A model generated the notes under the pieces. It did not search any database and was not told where the DNA came from. It saw nothing but the letters and a program-made list of their open reading frames with translations. Made by a program: the position numbers and the translations under genes. This document shows, in pieces, positions 8,220-22,200 of a DNA stretch of 64,000 bases (position 1 is its first letter; every line of letters begins with the position of its first letter). Source of the DNA: Planctomycetota bacterium (GTDB taxonomy: Bacteria > Planctomycetota > Planctomycetia > Pirellulales > Pirellulaceae); assembly GCA_014381825.1 (NCBI GenBank), contig JACNKX010000129.1, positions 1 to 64,000 on the forward strand, in the 5' to 3' direction.

Positions 8220-9998
8220 TTAGCCAATCGTCGAAACAGCAAGTTCAGCAGGCGGGTTACTGCGCGCGCTGTGTATCGGTAGGCGAATAATAAACGTTGT
8301 GCCTTTGCCGACTGCTGTTTCGAAGTCGATTGTGCCACCGTAGCCATCTACGATAATCGAATGGGCGATCGCCAAGCCCTGGCCTGTTCCCTTACCGACA
8401 TCTTTCGTCGTGAAGAACGCATCGTAAATGCTCATGCGGTTTTCCTCGGCGATGCCCGTTCCGGTGTCGGAAAATCTCAGTTCCGCTAAATCATCGACGA
8501 CTCGCGTCGCAATCGTTATCTTGCCTTGCGCACCCACCCCGTCGCCTGTGACGTCACTGATGGCATGGGCTGCATTGACGATCAGATTTAGGAACACTTG
8601 GTTGACGTCACTCGCATGGCAGTTGATCAACGGCATCGTGGGATCAAAGTTGGTTTCGACTTCGGCGAAGTGTTTCCACTCGGTGCTGGAAATCGCGATC
8701 GCGTTTTCGATAGCCCGATGGATATCCGTGTCCATCTGTTCCTTCTGACCGGGATGCGAGTAGACTTTCATACCTTGGACGATCGCGGAAATTCTGCCAA
8801 TGCCTTCTAGGGATTGTTCGATCGCGTTGGGTACTTCCGTGAGCAAGTAGCTCATGTCAGCGTCATTAATTGCCTTTTCTGTGACCGAAATATCGGCTTC
8901 CGTAACCGATCCGTCTTTGGCAGCCTGGAGCAATTCATCGTATTTGGCAAACACGTTGCTGATATCGCAAAAGGCATCCTGGACGAAATGAAAATTGTCG
9001 CCAACATATTGCGCTGGTGTGTTGATCTCATGAGCGATGCCAGCTGCCAGCAGGCCGATCGATTCCATTTTTTGGGCGTGGCCGAGTTGCAATTGAAGCT
9101 CTCGACGAGCTGTGATGTCATGCACGAACGCGTTGAAGAAACGAAAGCCGTCCAACTCGATTGGCGAGATGGAAAGTTCGACGGGAAACTCACGCCCGTC
9201 ACGTCGAACGCCGATCATCTCACGGCATTGGCCCGTCGACTGGGCGGCGAGTTCCGAAAGCCATTCATCGAGAGTCTCGTTCGAGTTAGCATCGAGCTTG
9301 AGTACGACGCCTAAATCCTCACAGTGGATATCGTCCGCCGTCCAACCGAACAAGGCTTCGGCCTTGCTACCCCAGTCGACGATCTGCCCCTCGCTATTAG
9401 CTTCGAGGTAAGCGTCGTAGGAACTGTCGATGATGGCTCTCGCATAAGTTGACTCGCGAGACAGATCCGCGATCTGTTGCTGCACCTGTTGACGCAACTC
9501 GTGTTTCTCGAGCAGAGACGATGCCATCTGTCGAATGACCGCAACGTCAAAGGGCTTCTTGAGAATCAGGAATCGATCGGATTGCTCCAGCTTCTCGCAT
9601 GTCTCCTCCCAGTTATAGTCGGAGAACGCCGTGCAGATGACGACTTGGATGTTGGGATCGATCTTCCACATTCGAGATATCGTTTCAATTCCGTCGATAC
9701 CCGGTGGCATACGCACATCGACGAACGCCACTTTGAAGTGCGTTCCGTCGGCGACAGATTGGCGAACCAGATCCAACGCTTCTTCCCCTTGATGCGCTGA
9801 CACAAGTTCGACCTTCAGGTCTGGCTTCTGGTTCGATGGCTCGTCGCCGAGCAGGAGCGCCTTTGCCGAATTCAAGGCTTTCGCGCTGGAGTCGTTGCTA
9901 CTCAATACTCGCCGATAATCTTCGTGAATCGCTGGGTTGTCGTCCACAATCAGGACACGTCGGACCTGTCCCCGGCCGGTGTTACTCGTATGATGCAT
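8220..9998 (-). CDS. REC-PAS-histidine kinase sensor protein
   Basis: The 592-residue product is a cytoplasmic two-component protein with no membrane segment. Numbered from ATG 9998, a receiver domain (about 12-160) has RRVLIVDDNPAI, phospho-acceptor D94 in FVDVRMPPGIDG, and K148 in LKKPF. A PAS domain spans about 184-300. The HisKA helix has H323 in AGIAHEINTP. The HATPase domain has the N box NLIVNAAHA (about 471) and G boxes DTGTGI (511-516) and GKGTGQGLAIAH. The receiver-first layout suggests it receives phosphate from another kinase or relays internally. An in-frame TTG at 10055 would add 19 residues; ATG is preferred because the receiver core still has an 11-residue lead. It follows the giant gene on the same strand after about 216 nt; a link is not shown. 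Confidence 0.9.
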   Translation of the reverse strand: MHHTSNTGRGQVRRVLIVDDNPAIHEDYRRVLSSNDSSAKALNSAKALLLGDEPSNQKPDLKVELVSAHQGEEALDLVRQSVADGTHFKVAFVDVRMPPGIDGIETISRMWKIDPNIQVVICTAFSDYNWEETCEKLEQSDRFLILKKPFDVAVIRQMASSLLEKHELRQQVQQQIADLSRESTYARAIIDSSYDAYLEANSEGQIVDWGSKAEALFGWTADDIHCEDLGVVLKLDANSNETLDEWLSELAAQSTGQCREMIGVRRDGREFPVELSISPIELDGFRFFNAFVHDITARRELQLQLGHAQKMESIGLLAAGIAHEINTPAQYVGDNFHFVQDAFCDISNVFAKYDELLQAAKDGSVTEADISVTEKAINDADMSYLLTEVPNAIEQSLEGIGRISAIVQGMKVYSHPGQKEQMDTDIHRAIENAIAISSTEWKHFAEVETNFDPTMPLINCHASDVNQVFLNLIVNAAHAISDVTGDGVGAQGKITIATRVVDDLAELRFSDTGTGIAEENRMSIYDAFFTTKDVGKGTGQGLAIAHSIIVDGYGGTIDFETAVGKGTTFIIRLPIHSARSNPPAELAVSTIG

Positions 9999-10214
9999 GT
10001 CGATGTCTCTGCGTTGCAGTGCTGCCCTTGCGTCCGATTTCGATACCAACGTCAACTCTTCTTCAACGTCGGTCTTCGATCGGCTAGCAACTGTACGCCA
10101 CCGAAAAACGCGGACTTGCCGTCTGCCGACAGGTTATTCGAGTTGTGGCATACCACACCCCTGCCTGCCGTTACGATCGGAACGATCGAATCGATTGGCA
10201 GTCGTCCGAGTGGC
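9999..10214. other. Gap between giant gene and sensor kinase
   Basis: About 216 nt follow the stop of the giant gene. A 71-codon minus-strand frame crosses it but has no coding features. The sequence CGATCGGAACGATCG near 10175 is a near-palindrome that might act in termination or regulation. Nothing else was recognised. Confidence 0.3.
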
Positions 10215-13200
10215 TCAAAGCCGAGTTGCCGCCGAATCAGCGGCCAGGACGTCCAGCAGATCTCCAAGCTCTTCGAATGTTCCCGACGGTGCTAGCCGGC
10301 GGTCCTTCTCCGAAAGATCCTCGCCACGAACAAGCTGCAATCCGATGTCGGCAAACAACTCGTGACGCGAGGTTGCCGTGCGCGATTCGACAGCCAATAA
10401 CTGGCTGACCGACTGCTGCGAATCCGAGTTCCTTGATGAGTTGCGTCCGTCGCTTAAGGCCAACGCGAAGTGATTGGACGCGGCAACGCTAAGCTGTGCT
10501 GATTCTACACTCGCTCCTTCGGAAATGAGGGACGCTTCGGCTTCCGCAGACAAGCCTCCCGCCCCGTTCAAGAAGTTGATAACAATGATGACGTCGACCG
10601 GTGCCAAAGCGTCGTCACCGTTGACGTCGTAGTGGAAGCTCTGCGGAAAGACCCCAGGTGTCGGTGTCGGCAGCGAGGTAGAGTTTTGAGTGTTCAGTCG
10701 ATTGATCATGATGACAGCATCGACCGGCGACACAAAACCGTCGTGATTCACATCCAGTGGATTGGCTGGATTCTGCCACGCGTGTGGTCCGGCAATGAAG
10801 ACATCGGTCCCATTCAAGTCAACGACATTGTGAAACACTCCGTTGATGAACTGGCCGCTAAGCAGCGAACCGCCACCAAGCAGGTCCACTACGTCCTCAT
10901 CGCCGAGATGTTCGACCACAATCGTCCCGACTCCGAGTGACCCAACCGCGAGCGTGTTGCCGTCGACGGTGCCACGCAAGATGACACCCAGAGATTCGGC
11001 GACCGCAACTCGCAACAACTCCTCTCCCGTCACGCGGCGCACGACCAGTTCGTCACCATCTCGGAAGACTTCGGATTCGCCTTCCGGGAGATCGACAACT
11101 GGCAACACAAGCGTTTCGGCCGTTGCCAAGTTATTGGCTGCGACCGGGTCAGCCATCTGAGCAGACACCGATGCGCTGTTTGTCAGCCGTCCCAGAGTGT
11201 TGGCTTGCACTTCGACCGTCACGATTGCGTCTTCGGAAGTGCCGAGACTGCCAAGCGAACACGTCAGTTGATGGGCATCGGTATCGAAGCTGCAACTGTC
11301 GGTGGGAGTTGCCGAGACAAACGCGACCCCGGAAGGCAGTCGATCGATCAACGTCACGCCGCTCGCGGCATCGGGCCCGTCGTTCGCGACGGTGATGGTA
11401 TACGTAATGTTGCTATTGGCGGCTGTAGGATCAGGCGTGCCGATCTTTATGATCGACAGATCCGCTGATCCACCGACAGGCGAGTCGTCTTCGGGAATCG
11501 CAATTCCACCCGGATCGAGAATCTCGCCGTTCATGGTGCCGTCGTGATCGCCGCGGCGACCGTCAACGAAATGAAGCAGGATCTGATCAACGTTGCCGTC
11601 AGAGTTCGTGTCCTGGAACTCTGCACCGGTGCAGTCATCTGGACCTGGATTCGTCGCGCTGCACTTGCTGGGGTCATAGAGGAATGAATACCAATGCGGG
11701 CTGGCGTTGTTCGGTTCTGGTCCGAACTTGTAGTACGTCGCCGAAGCCACCGGAATCGTAACGCCCGTTGGCACTTTCATCGTCACGGCCGTCGAGTTGC
11801 CGTTGGCGATCTGAACTTTGAACTCGAAGAACCCAAACGGGAAGGTTACGCCCGAGGGGACATTGCCGGGCGACGGATTGGGAACGTGCCGGGCATCCAG
11901 AAGTTGATGGCCCAGAGGAACTGACAATGCCGGTCCCGTCGCAGTAACTTCCGTGCGGTCAAAGCTAACGAGCGGCATGCCTGCGATTTCGTAGGCTCCC
12001 TCGTCAGCTTGCGGGCCCTGGTGCAGCGTCGTGTTGAATGCTTGTACGTTGATCGAATCGCCGAAGCCTATCGGTGCGCCGCCATCAAAGAAGATGCCGC
12101 CCGCAACATTGACAAGCCCGTTAGCAGTGTTGACGACAAACTCATCGCGTCCATCGCCGCCGAGAACTCGCACTGATTCCGTGCTGGTGGTCAGGAACTG
12201 AATCGGCAGCAGCGACGTGTGCGACTGGTGATTCTCAACGAATATCGTGGACGTTGGCGGCGGTGCCGGAGCGAAGATGAACTTCAGTTGTTCAAGCTTG
12301 ATTTGGTTGTCGAGGTCGTTCGCTTCGACAGTCAACGAATCGGACCCGGCTCCAAGATCAAGAGCCAGACCGGCGACCTGCACGAGCGTCAATTCGCCAG
12401 TCGTTCCTACTCGCTGTAAGACACCTCCATTAATGTCCGTTGGCTGGTAAGTCACATGGTCTGTCTCGTTCGTGGAGCTGGCTTGCACTTGGTTGCCCTT
12501 GGCGTCGACCGTAATTCGTTCCGTGCCGCTCACGGTCGTGTCGGGCAAGTCACCTTGCTGGATGATTGATTGACTCGGGAAGAGTCCAACGTTAACGTCG
12601 CTCGTCGCGGTTAGTTCGAGTGAGTCGTCGCCTTCCGCGAGATCGATCTCGACCGCGTCAATACTCGTCAAGTTGAAGCTTTGATTGTTCACGGTGACAA
12701 TTGCGCCGCTGAGAAACGCCGAGTCAGCATGAGCCGTACCATCGATCTTTAGCGTATCGGTCAACGCATCACCATTGATCGTCACATCTTCAATCCCGAT
12801 GAACGTCACTGGCGAATGCGAATTAACTCTGAAGTCACCAGCAGCCGTGCCACTGGGCGAAAGCAGAATCGTGTCGTCGTCGACGCTACCGGTGATCATC
12901 AGATCATCCACCTCGCCAAGGCCAACGAGATGCAACGCCTCTGTTCCGTCAGCGTTGACGATGGCGTTGTTCACGCGGACGGTCGCTGAGAGGTCGTCTG
13001 CCCCAGGTGAGTAGTTGAACGAGCCGAAACTCTGAATGGTCTCGACTGCGACAGTGTCCGCAGAAACGGATCCACCAGAGTCGATAGTGATCGAGAAATT
13101 GGTGAGGCCAGTTGGCGCAACTCGCGTCGCGTCGTCTCCATTCAGAGCCGCCACCGCCACTGAGCTGTTTGCGGTAAAGTTCACCAGACGCACATCAAGT

Positions 13201-16200
13201 CGATCGTCGATCGTCACGCGCGGAATGAGCGTACCGTTCCCGTCATCGACGGCTACGACGGCGATGCTGTCCGGCCCTTCGGTGGCCGAAATGGTGCTCG
13301 CCAGCGTTGTTCCGTCTGCATCGAGCACAATGTGTTCGATGTTCTCGAACTGTGTGACGTCGTTGCCCACGGAGCTGTCAGCATCGTCGAAGGTTACGGC
13401 TCCCGTACCGATCGCCGATCCCGGCACGACCGAGAATTCGGACACGGCTGTCAAACCGCCGCCGATTGGTGGCGGTCCTCCGCCAGTTAGTGTGGCGGCT
13501 GGTCGCTTTATCGTTAGTTTGTCGCTGGCGAACGGCTCACCGCCGTTGATGGTAACTGCTGGGCCGCCAGCGCCGTTGACGTTGATTGCGTCGTTGCCGC
13601 GTTGTCCATCGATGATCAGTGCCTCGGTCGTGTTCGCTTTGATCGCGATCGTTCTCAGCGAGTCAACTTGCACAGTCGTCATCGCACCGCGAACCACATC
13701 GATGACGTTGCTGTCGGCGTTGCCAAGCACTAGCACCTCATCCGCTCCATCAGACGGATCGATCGTGAGGCCGCTCGTTTCGTTAAACGTGAAGAGCGTG
13801 TTGCGTCCCTCGACTTTGAGCTGCTCGGTGTCCGCATCGACGGTCATGTAACGAATGCGATCATCGAGAGTCGACGCTTCGAAGACGACAGCCGTGTTCA
13901 GATTCGAGTTCGGAATGGGTGAACCGCCGACGCTGACGAGTTCGGCACCTCGGACTTTGACTTCCGCTCCCGAAGCCGTCTCGATGCGATCAACGATCTC
14001 GATCGCGCCGACCGCCGGCTGGATGACAGCGGTTTCGGCGAGGAATCCGCTGCCACGATAGACGACGAGGTCTTCTCCCGAGTCATCTCCCGCGTCGATC
14101 GTCATCGGCACGGTCAGCGACGCCGTGACTCCGGCGAGGTCGTCGCCGTCACCAAGATTTAGATCGAGTTCTTCCTCGTTGATGAAGTTGAACTCCTGCC
14201 CATTGGCAGTAACGCCCGTTTGCGAAAGCTGAACATTGTCGTGATCGGTTTGTGTATCGACAACGATGGTGTCTCGACCGCCTTGTGGATCGACCATGAA
14301 GACTTCAAAATCCCGCACGTCTAGCGCCGTCGACTCATTAAAGCGAATCTGCGATTCATCGTTGCCGAACGGGGTTAGTACGACGCGGTCATCAGGGCCA
14401 GGTTTGGTCGCGACGCCCTTGCTAGGTGCCGTGTAGATGACACTGGTCGCGGCTGCCGTCGATTTGTTGCCCTGTTGTTCTTGGGTTGGTGCTCCAGAGA
14501 CCTTAGTCTTGCCGATCAAGTAGTCATCAGGATCGGAACCATCTTCCAAGTTGGTTGCCCTGCCATAATACGTACCAGTCGACAGACGGATCGGCGATAT
14601 GGCAGGCGCGACGCATGGCCCGGTCGTCCTGACCATTGCCAGAACATTGCCCGCCGCGTCGAGCAACTCGAGTTGCAGCAGCGGATCAGCGCCAAGTTCG
14701 TTTGGGTCGTTGTCAATCAGGAGACTAACGATGTCTCCTTCTTCCGCTCGGAACTCGAAGAAGTCGACATCACCCGCAGCGACGCTTCCCGATGCGAGCA
14801 CGCCGTCGAATTGCACGGCTGTTTCGGGGGTGTCGTTCTCGCCCGATCCATCTTCCGACTCGTTCGTGATATTGGCCGAGTCGCCGACGGCGGTGAGCAG
14901 TAAGTACTCTTCGTACGTGGAATGTTGACCGGTGTCGACGATGAGGAAGGCGTTGCTGTCCGTCGGCGCAAGCTTCACGATTAAAGCCGCACTGAAGCCT
15001 GCTCCGCTGTCGTCGTCGATCTTGATGGATTCGCCGTTGGCGTCGAGCAACTCCAGCGTCGTATCGCCTGCCGGTGTCGTTCCGTCGAAGTTCGAACTCG
15101 CCGGCACAGTCGTCGCAATAACAATCGGGTCGCCCTGGATGCCGTCGAGTGGCAGTCGCCAGTAGTCGCCTGAACCTTCGTTGGGATCTGCAGGAGGTTC
15201 GCTTGCTTCACCGCCAGCCGGATGCCCAATCGGCCCCAACGTCGTGATCTCATCCCGTCCTTCAAGGCCGTTCACAACGAGTTCTTCGATTCCGTCGAAG
15301 TGTAGCGCCCGTGCTGGATCACCTTGCGTAAACGAGCCGGCATGCGGCGCAATGCCCGGCTGGTAGGTGAACGTGTCGTCTTCCGGTGTACCGCTGAGGA
15401 TTAGCTTGTCCTCATCACCGGCCTCGCCGCCCTCAACGATCAGCTTGCCGCTGAAGCCGATCGACGTGTTCTGAACGCCAATCGTATCTGTGCCGGCACC
15501 TGCGTCGATCGTGACATCTGTCGCGTTGCGGAAGTGGACGGGTGGGTAGGCATCTACTTCGACAACGCCGAAGCTCTCGTTGTTGAAACCATGGATGCTA
15601 GGCCGCGTCTCCTTTTGAGCGAAGTTGATGGCGTTGGCAGCGCCATTCGCAACAACGGTTGCGGCAGCCGACGCTGACTGAAATACTCCTTCGACGTTCT
15701 TAAAGTTCGTTTTTTGCGGATCCCTTTCCTCGTTTGTCGGGTTGGCTGAAATGTCATTATGAATCGCTCGGCCATCTTGTGGGCCATCATCAAACAGGAA
15801 GTGGGAGTCTACGTCGGCACCGCCGCTGAAAAGCAAAGAGTCATCGCCATCCCCACCGTCGAACAGGATTTCAAAGTTGAAGTGCCGCGGTACAAGCAGA
15901 CCGTTGTTCATGTCGATCGTGACGAGATCGTGCCCGCCGGCACCGAAGAAGGCAACGGCGCTGATCTCTCCCATTGGAACGCGGACTCCCGTCGGCCCGC
16001 CAATCTCTGCAGAGGCTCCCCGGCGAGTTACATCAAACACATTGTCTGCATCACTCCCATGAAACGCGACACGTGTCGCCCCATCCGCAGAACCAGCGAC
16101 ATCGATGCCAAGCGGCGCACCAAATACCTCATAAACCGTTTCATCGTGGCTGCTCGTCAGGCGGCGTAAGCCGTGAAAATCGAGAGACGTTCCAAGATCG

Positions 16201-19200
16201 ACGGCGATGCCGCGGTGCTGTACACCTGGCACGATGGTGAGCGAGCCCCCGGCTTCAATCGTTACTTCGGCGAGACCGCTGAATCTCACTTCTTCACTAC
16301 CATCTGACCTCGCCAGGATCTGATGCTCTTCAACATACAACTGCTGCGATTCGCTCGAGCTGTCATAGATCAGGCGATCTTCATCCGCCGCCCCGCCACC
16401 GTTCACTTCGACGATCAGATCTTCAGGGTCAATCGAGTGGCCGACACGGGCAGTGTCATCTCCCCCGCCAAGGTTCACGACGACGCGTTGGGTGTCAAAC
16501 GTGAGTCCGAAGGTCGTGTTGTTGACGACAACCTCTTGCACGGCAAACCCTTCGTCGTTTTCGTAGGACTTAACTTCAACTTCGTCCTTATGCTCGGTTG
16601 CATTGACGACAACGTTGCCGAACTCACTGATGCGTACTTGGCCTGCGCCAATGACGGTCATGGGGGGGCCAAACTCTGCACCCGAATTCAGAACATCGAG
16701 ATGGAAGGTCTGTGCGCAGTCACAGTTGGTGGTCAACGTTTGGCTCGGCTTCAGCACGATCGTCTGGGCCGGATCCGAATCGCTATTGAAGACATTAAAC
16801 TGTTGGCTTTCGGCGTGCGTTACTACGTCTTCGAAGTGATCAAGTTCGATATCGATGTTGTCGAGATGCACCATACTGCGGAATGGGTCATAGTCGATGT
16901 TCGCGTTTGAATCACGGGCAGTCACAAACAGCGAATCGTCGCCCGAGTCTCCGCCGAAGAGTTCGAACTTCGGAGCTCCGAGGAAGCCCTCTTGTTTTGG
17001 CGGAATTGTAACGGTGTCTCGCCCTTCTCCAGTATGAATCTCTACGGCGTTGACATCAGTGAAGAGAATCTTCTCGTAGTTTTGGTAACGGATAACCCCA
17101 TAGTCATTACAGATGAAAAAGATACATTTCTCTTCTTCGTCATAGGCGAAGTTTTCGTCTTGGTCACTGCCCTGCACTTGCAATTCATTCAAGATGACTC
17201 GATTAAGCACCGGTTCTAGACCATGGAACTCGATCGCCATGCGTCGAGTGCGCGCTCCTGTGCCAGCGTCGGTGCTGTCATAGTAGAGGCGACCCTCGGT
17301 GACCGTTGGGCCAGCGTCGTAAGTGAGCACATCGGCGGTTGGCAAGGAGTTCGATCCTGGATCGCCATCGATTGCGAGATTATCGTCGCCAAGTCCACCC
17401 AGATACGTGATCGGAGTGCTTACGAATCCGTCGTCAACATTGATCAGAAACGTGTCGTTTCCGTTACCGGTGTCAACTGTCAGCCTTCCCGGACTCGCGC
17501 CGCCGCCGTTCCAGCCAACCGTCGCGCCGGAAGCCCGGTCAAAGAAGCTGTCGGCAGAGAGAGTGAACGATTCGTCTATTGCATCTTGACCGACAAAGTT
17601 GATTGTGTCCGTGCCCAATGCGTTGATCTGGTAGCTCGTCGTCGAAGACAAGCCAGCGGGGACAACGTCGAACTGACCGAGACCGTTGATGCTTTCGAGG
17701 GTCAAGGTATCGAGGCCAGACGTGACGACTGCCCAATTGCCGACCCTCGCCCAGTTGCCGACGCGCGCCCAATTGCCGACACGCGCCCAGTTACCAACTC
17801 GCGCGATGGTGTCTGTGCCGTTGCCGTCGCCAGCGAGTTGCAGACCTGGGGCTTCCGGCCGGAAGGGCCATTGCAGATTGACGTTGTCGTCGCCGTCGCC
17901 GTTGATGGCGACTTGTCCGACTAAGACGGCGATGATCTTCGCGCCGTCGTTCAGGCCCGTGAGTTCGAGTGGCGAGTCGACTCCATCGCCTTCACCAACC
18001 ACAATCTCGAATTGACCTCCGGCAAGATCCGTTTCCAGCGAGCTTAGCTCGCCGTCGATCGTTAGTTCGCCAGCAAAGTTGTCGATGATCAAACTTCGAT
18101 TTGCTTCGCCTGCTTCTCCGGGACTGAGCGTGCTGAACTCGACGCCGCTGATTGTGCCTGGCTTAATTCGAGCGGATGGCGGCGTCTGGCCGCTGCCACT
18201 TCGCGGTGTGTACTTCACATTCGGCGATGGGCCCGACGTGGTCGTGGCCGTCTTGACTTGTTCCATCTCGTCGAAGCTGACTTGCATTCCGTCGATCACG
18301 ACGCTGCCAGCATCAGCCTCCGGACCATCTTCGATATCGACTTGCACGGCTCCCGCGGGAACATTGACTGTTAGCACGTCGCCGGTTTGTTCCCCGATTG
18401 GGTCACCGCCATCGATGTGGAACGCGGTAAGAGCGGTCGGCGTGACGCTAAACGTGTCTCGAGCCACTCCGCCGTCGACGCGCACCGAGGCGACGTTCAA
18501 CAATCCAATCGTCCGATTTACACCGCCGGTGAAATCGACTGCCGTGCCACCGATATCGATCGTGTCTTCGAAGGCAGTGCCGATCACATCAACGTGCCGA
18601 ATTGGTCGGCCTGAGCCAAGTGCTGGCGTGACCGCCGAGACAGTGACGTCGCCGGTTGTGTGCAGATCGAACTCCACCGATCCACCGCGAACATGAACGT
18701 GATCGGTTGCGATTGGAGTAACCGTGACTGCCGCCGTTTCGTCGGCAGCGCCACTTACGACGATGTCTGATTGATTGCCCAATTCGTTTGCCGTGCCTGT
18801 CACAGAAAACGATTCGACTCCAATCGCGGCGAAGTCGCGTGAGTCTTGGACAACGTTTGGCAGCATGACTTGGCCGGTGCTGTCGAGTGTTACTGCGACG
18901 TGATCGGTACCATCAGCGCCATCGACGATGAATTGACCAGCAACTTGCAACGCGCTGTCGATGCCGATGACATCGTTGCCCGACTCGGCACGAACTTCAA
19001 ACGATTCGAACGACTGCTGCACGAAAGCCTGCCCGTTGACGGAGACATCATTGCCTGCGAATCCAATCGCATCCGAGTGCGACGAGCCGAAGAGCTGAAG
19101 ATGGTCGCTTCCACCAAGCGGATCGATCGTCAACGTGTCAGCGCGGCGGATGTCTAACGGTGTGGCTTCGTTGAAGCGAAGCGTGGCGGCTTGGTTTCCA

Positions 19201-22200
19201 AGCGGCGTTAGTTGCACGACATCATCGTTGCCGGGTGTCGGCGGGATACTGCCACGACCGTGTTCACCTGGATCGATATCGCCGTTGATCGGGATACCTT
19301 CTTCGCCATCGGTGACGGCCGAATCGTTGTTCACATCGAAAACGATCAGCTCATAGTCTCCATCGCCCGTCGTATCACTGTTGCTCAGCCGAATGAAGTA
19401 GGTACCGGCGGGGAGTGGGTCGGTGACCGCCGCGTTTCCAACCGAGCCAGCGATGTTCGAGCCGCTCGCCAAAACGGTCTCACCGTCCATGTCGAGGATG
19501 CTCAATAGCGACTGCATTGGCGTGCCGCTATGCGTAGGGTCATTGCTGACGACGGCCGCAATTCGATGACTGTTGTTGACCTTGACGGCGAGCAGGTCGG
19601 CATCACCAACGGGAACGGAGCCCCTTCGAGCGATTCGCCTGTTGACGTTGAACTCCTCCTCAGCGCTGTCAGTTGTTTCGTCGTTCGGTTCGATCTCGGG
19701 AGTAAACTCCGTATCTTCGACGATCGCAGCAAACAACTCGAATTGCGGCACGGCCTGCCCATCGTTGCTCGATACGTCAAAGAACACGTTGTCGTGCAAT
19801 TCGAGGCCACCATTGATCACGATCACACCGCCGTTGTCGATCGATGGCTGACTCGGATCACTAACGACCGTCTCGGCGTCACTCCCCAACAACCGCACGA
19901 CAGGCAAGCCGCTACCCGCGCCAGGCGTCACAAAGCCAACGGCTCTTGCTTCGGGATCATTCGTTCCCGCCGTGCGGTATCGACGCGTGGGAGTCGTCTC
20001 GCGACTGTTGGCAACGATCTCATCGGCTTCCACGATGATCTCGTCGAACCCGCCAAGCCGCAATATAGCTTGGCCGTTAGTAAAGCTGGCGTCGGGTTTG
20101 TAAGCGAGATTCCCACCGCTGACGTGGACCACGTCATGCTGATCACGATCACCCGCGCCGAGGTAGATGTCATGTTGGCCGAGTGTTGCTGCGAAACGAT
20201 CTGCGCCGGCAAGGCCGTCGATGAGGATCGATGAATCTGTGCCAAGCGAAAACAGTTGGATGCTGGGCCGATCATCAATATCCACGACCGGCAAGCCAGG
20301 GTTGCTGACGCGAATATCATTGTCGCCCGAATCAGCATCGATGTTGATGTACGCATCGGAGTTGTTGAGTCGCGTCTTGATCAAGTCGATTCCGGCATAG
20401 TCGAGATGCGTGCCAGGTGCCGAGAAGCTATCGCCTGCAAGTTCGATGCGACCGGCATTCGAATCGTCGAACGGGATGAAGTCGACAGCCACCGAACGGC
20501 CTTCGATATCAAGTTCGTCCAAGTCGCCCGAACCGCCATCGAGATGAAGATCCAATGGAAGCGGATGGAAGACTTTGATGATGTCATCGCCACCACGAGC
20601 GTCGACGCTCACAGCTTCATGGTTGCTAAGCATCACCGGAGTGGCTAGCTGGCCGCCCAAATGTACTTGACCAGGTTTGATCTCGACGAAGTCATCTTCA
20701 ACCGTCCCGACTGCGACAAACTCATCGACACCGGCTCCTAAATCGGCGGTCACCGACTTCACGGAATAGACGTTCAGCGAATTCAGACCGCTCGGGAATG
20801 TTGGGTCAAACTCAGTGTGCAGAACGTCGAACTTACGGAAGCCTGTCTGCAACACGTTCGCATCAATGACCGGTTCAACTTCAAGCCGCTCATTGAATGC
20901 ATGGCCTTTGATCGATAGCGTGTCTGCGCCGCCTGAAGCGGGAATCGTAATGTCAGTGATGTTCGACATTTCGAGTTCGAAGCGATTCGTCGTTCCAGCT
21001 TTCGTGACGAACAGGTCAGCACTCTCCTCAAGCGACGATAGCTCGAATTCGAACACATCATCGTTCGACGAAGCATAGGCAACGAGTTCGTTCTCCGCGT
21101 GCGCAGAGCCAAGCGAGTCCTCGCCGCTTGCCACGATAAACCGCAGATCATCAATACCCGGTTGATGCGGAATCTCGACAAAGAAACGATCTCGACCTTC
21201 CAGTCCACTCAGCAGGAGCGCGGGGGTTGCCGAGACGCTTTCGACTTGGAATTGATAGACTTCTTTTTCCATAACTGAAACCTGCCCGAAGCGTTTGATA
21301 GGGCCAAGGAATCCGGCCGTCTTCGAGACGGTTTCGTAGGTGATGTCTTCGGCTTGCGACGTGCCATAGACATGATGGTTATTGGAATTCACGCTGTTGC
21401 GAACGGGCTCAAGCCCCGTGAATTCGACCGTCATCAGCCGCGTATTGCTTGCGTCTTCGAGATCCAATCGCCCATTGTGCGAATCCGGGCCGGGACGATA
21501 GATGGAAGTCTCGACCGCGATCGCTGGACTGCCGAAGATTTCCAAAGAATCAAAGCCACCCTCGCCGCCATTGAAACGAATCGGCACACCAATCACATCC
21601 GAACCGCGAGACTGATCGACGTCGATAAACAAGGTGTCGTCGTCGTCGGAGCCGTTGATGGTGAGATTGCCAAGTTCCGACAGCGGGATCGTGCGAGTCA
21701 ACTCGCCGTTCACCGATGCTTGGACACGACCGTCTTGGATCGTGAGGAAGAACGAATCGATGTGGCCGTCGTTCATCTCGGCTCCCGCGTCAACCGGGCC
21801 GAGGCCGGCTGCTTCCAACGTCACACCGCCGTCGAGGTTCGCATAGGTGATCGGCGGGAAGCCTGCGGCATTGATCGTGCTGCCGTCATCGGTCAAGTTG
21901 GCTCCGCCGGCGTTGAAGACCAGCGACGTTTGATTGTTCTCGCCGTTGATGTTGATTAAGCCAACGGCATCGCGGTTGATTACCATCAACTCTTCGTCTG
22001 CGCCAGAGCTTCCAATGTTGGACACCGTTAGACCTCGCGACTCTTGCTCCCCTAAGCCAACGGTTCCCAAGTCTCCAGAGTTGGCAATAGTAATCGTCGA
22101 GCCAATCGGCAAGCCGGCTGAGGTTGGATTGACCTGCACCGTCGGTGCCTGTGTTCCTTGACGATTGAAGATCTCGATGTTGTCGAAGGTGATTTGCTGC

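Noticed and set aside
9999-10055. TTG start at 10055 for the sensor kinase
   Set aside because: ATG 9998 leaves a full receiver domain, and ATG is the commoner start; the alternative is not excluded.
10052-10267. 71-codon minus-strand frame between giant gene and kinase
   Set aside because: No ribosome-binding site, no recognisable motif, and it overlaps the end of the giant gene.
17731-17802. CRISPR-like array
   Set aside because: Units are contiguous without spacers and in frame within a coding sequence.
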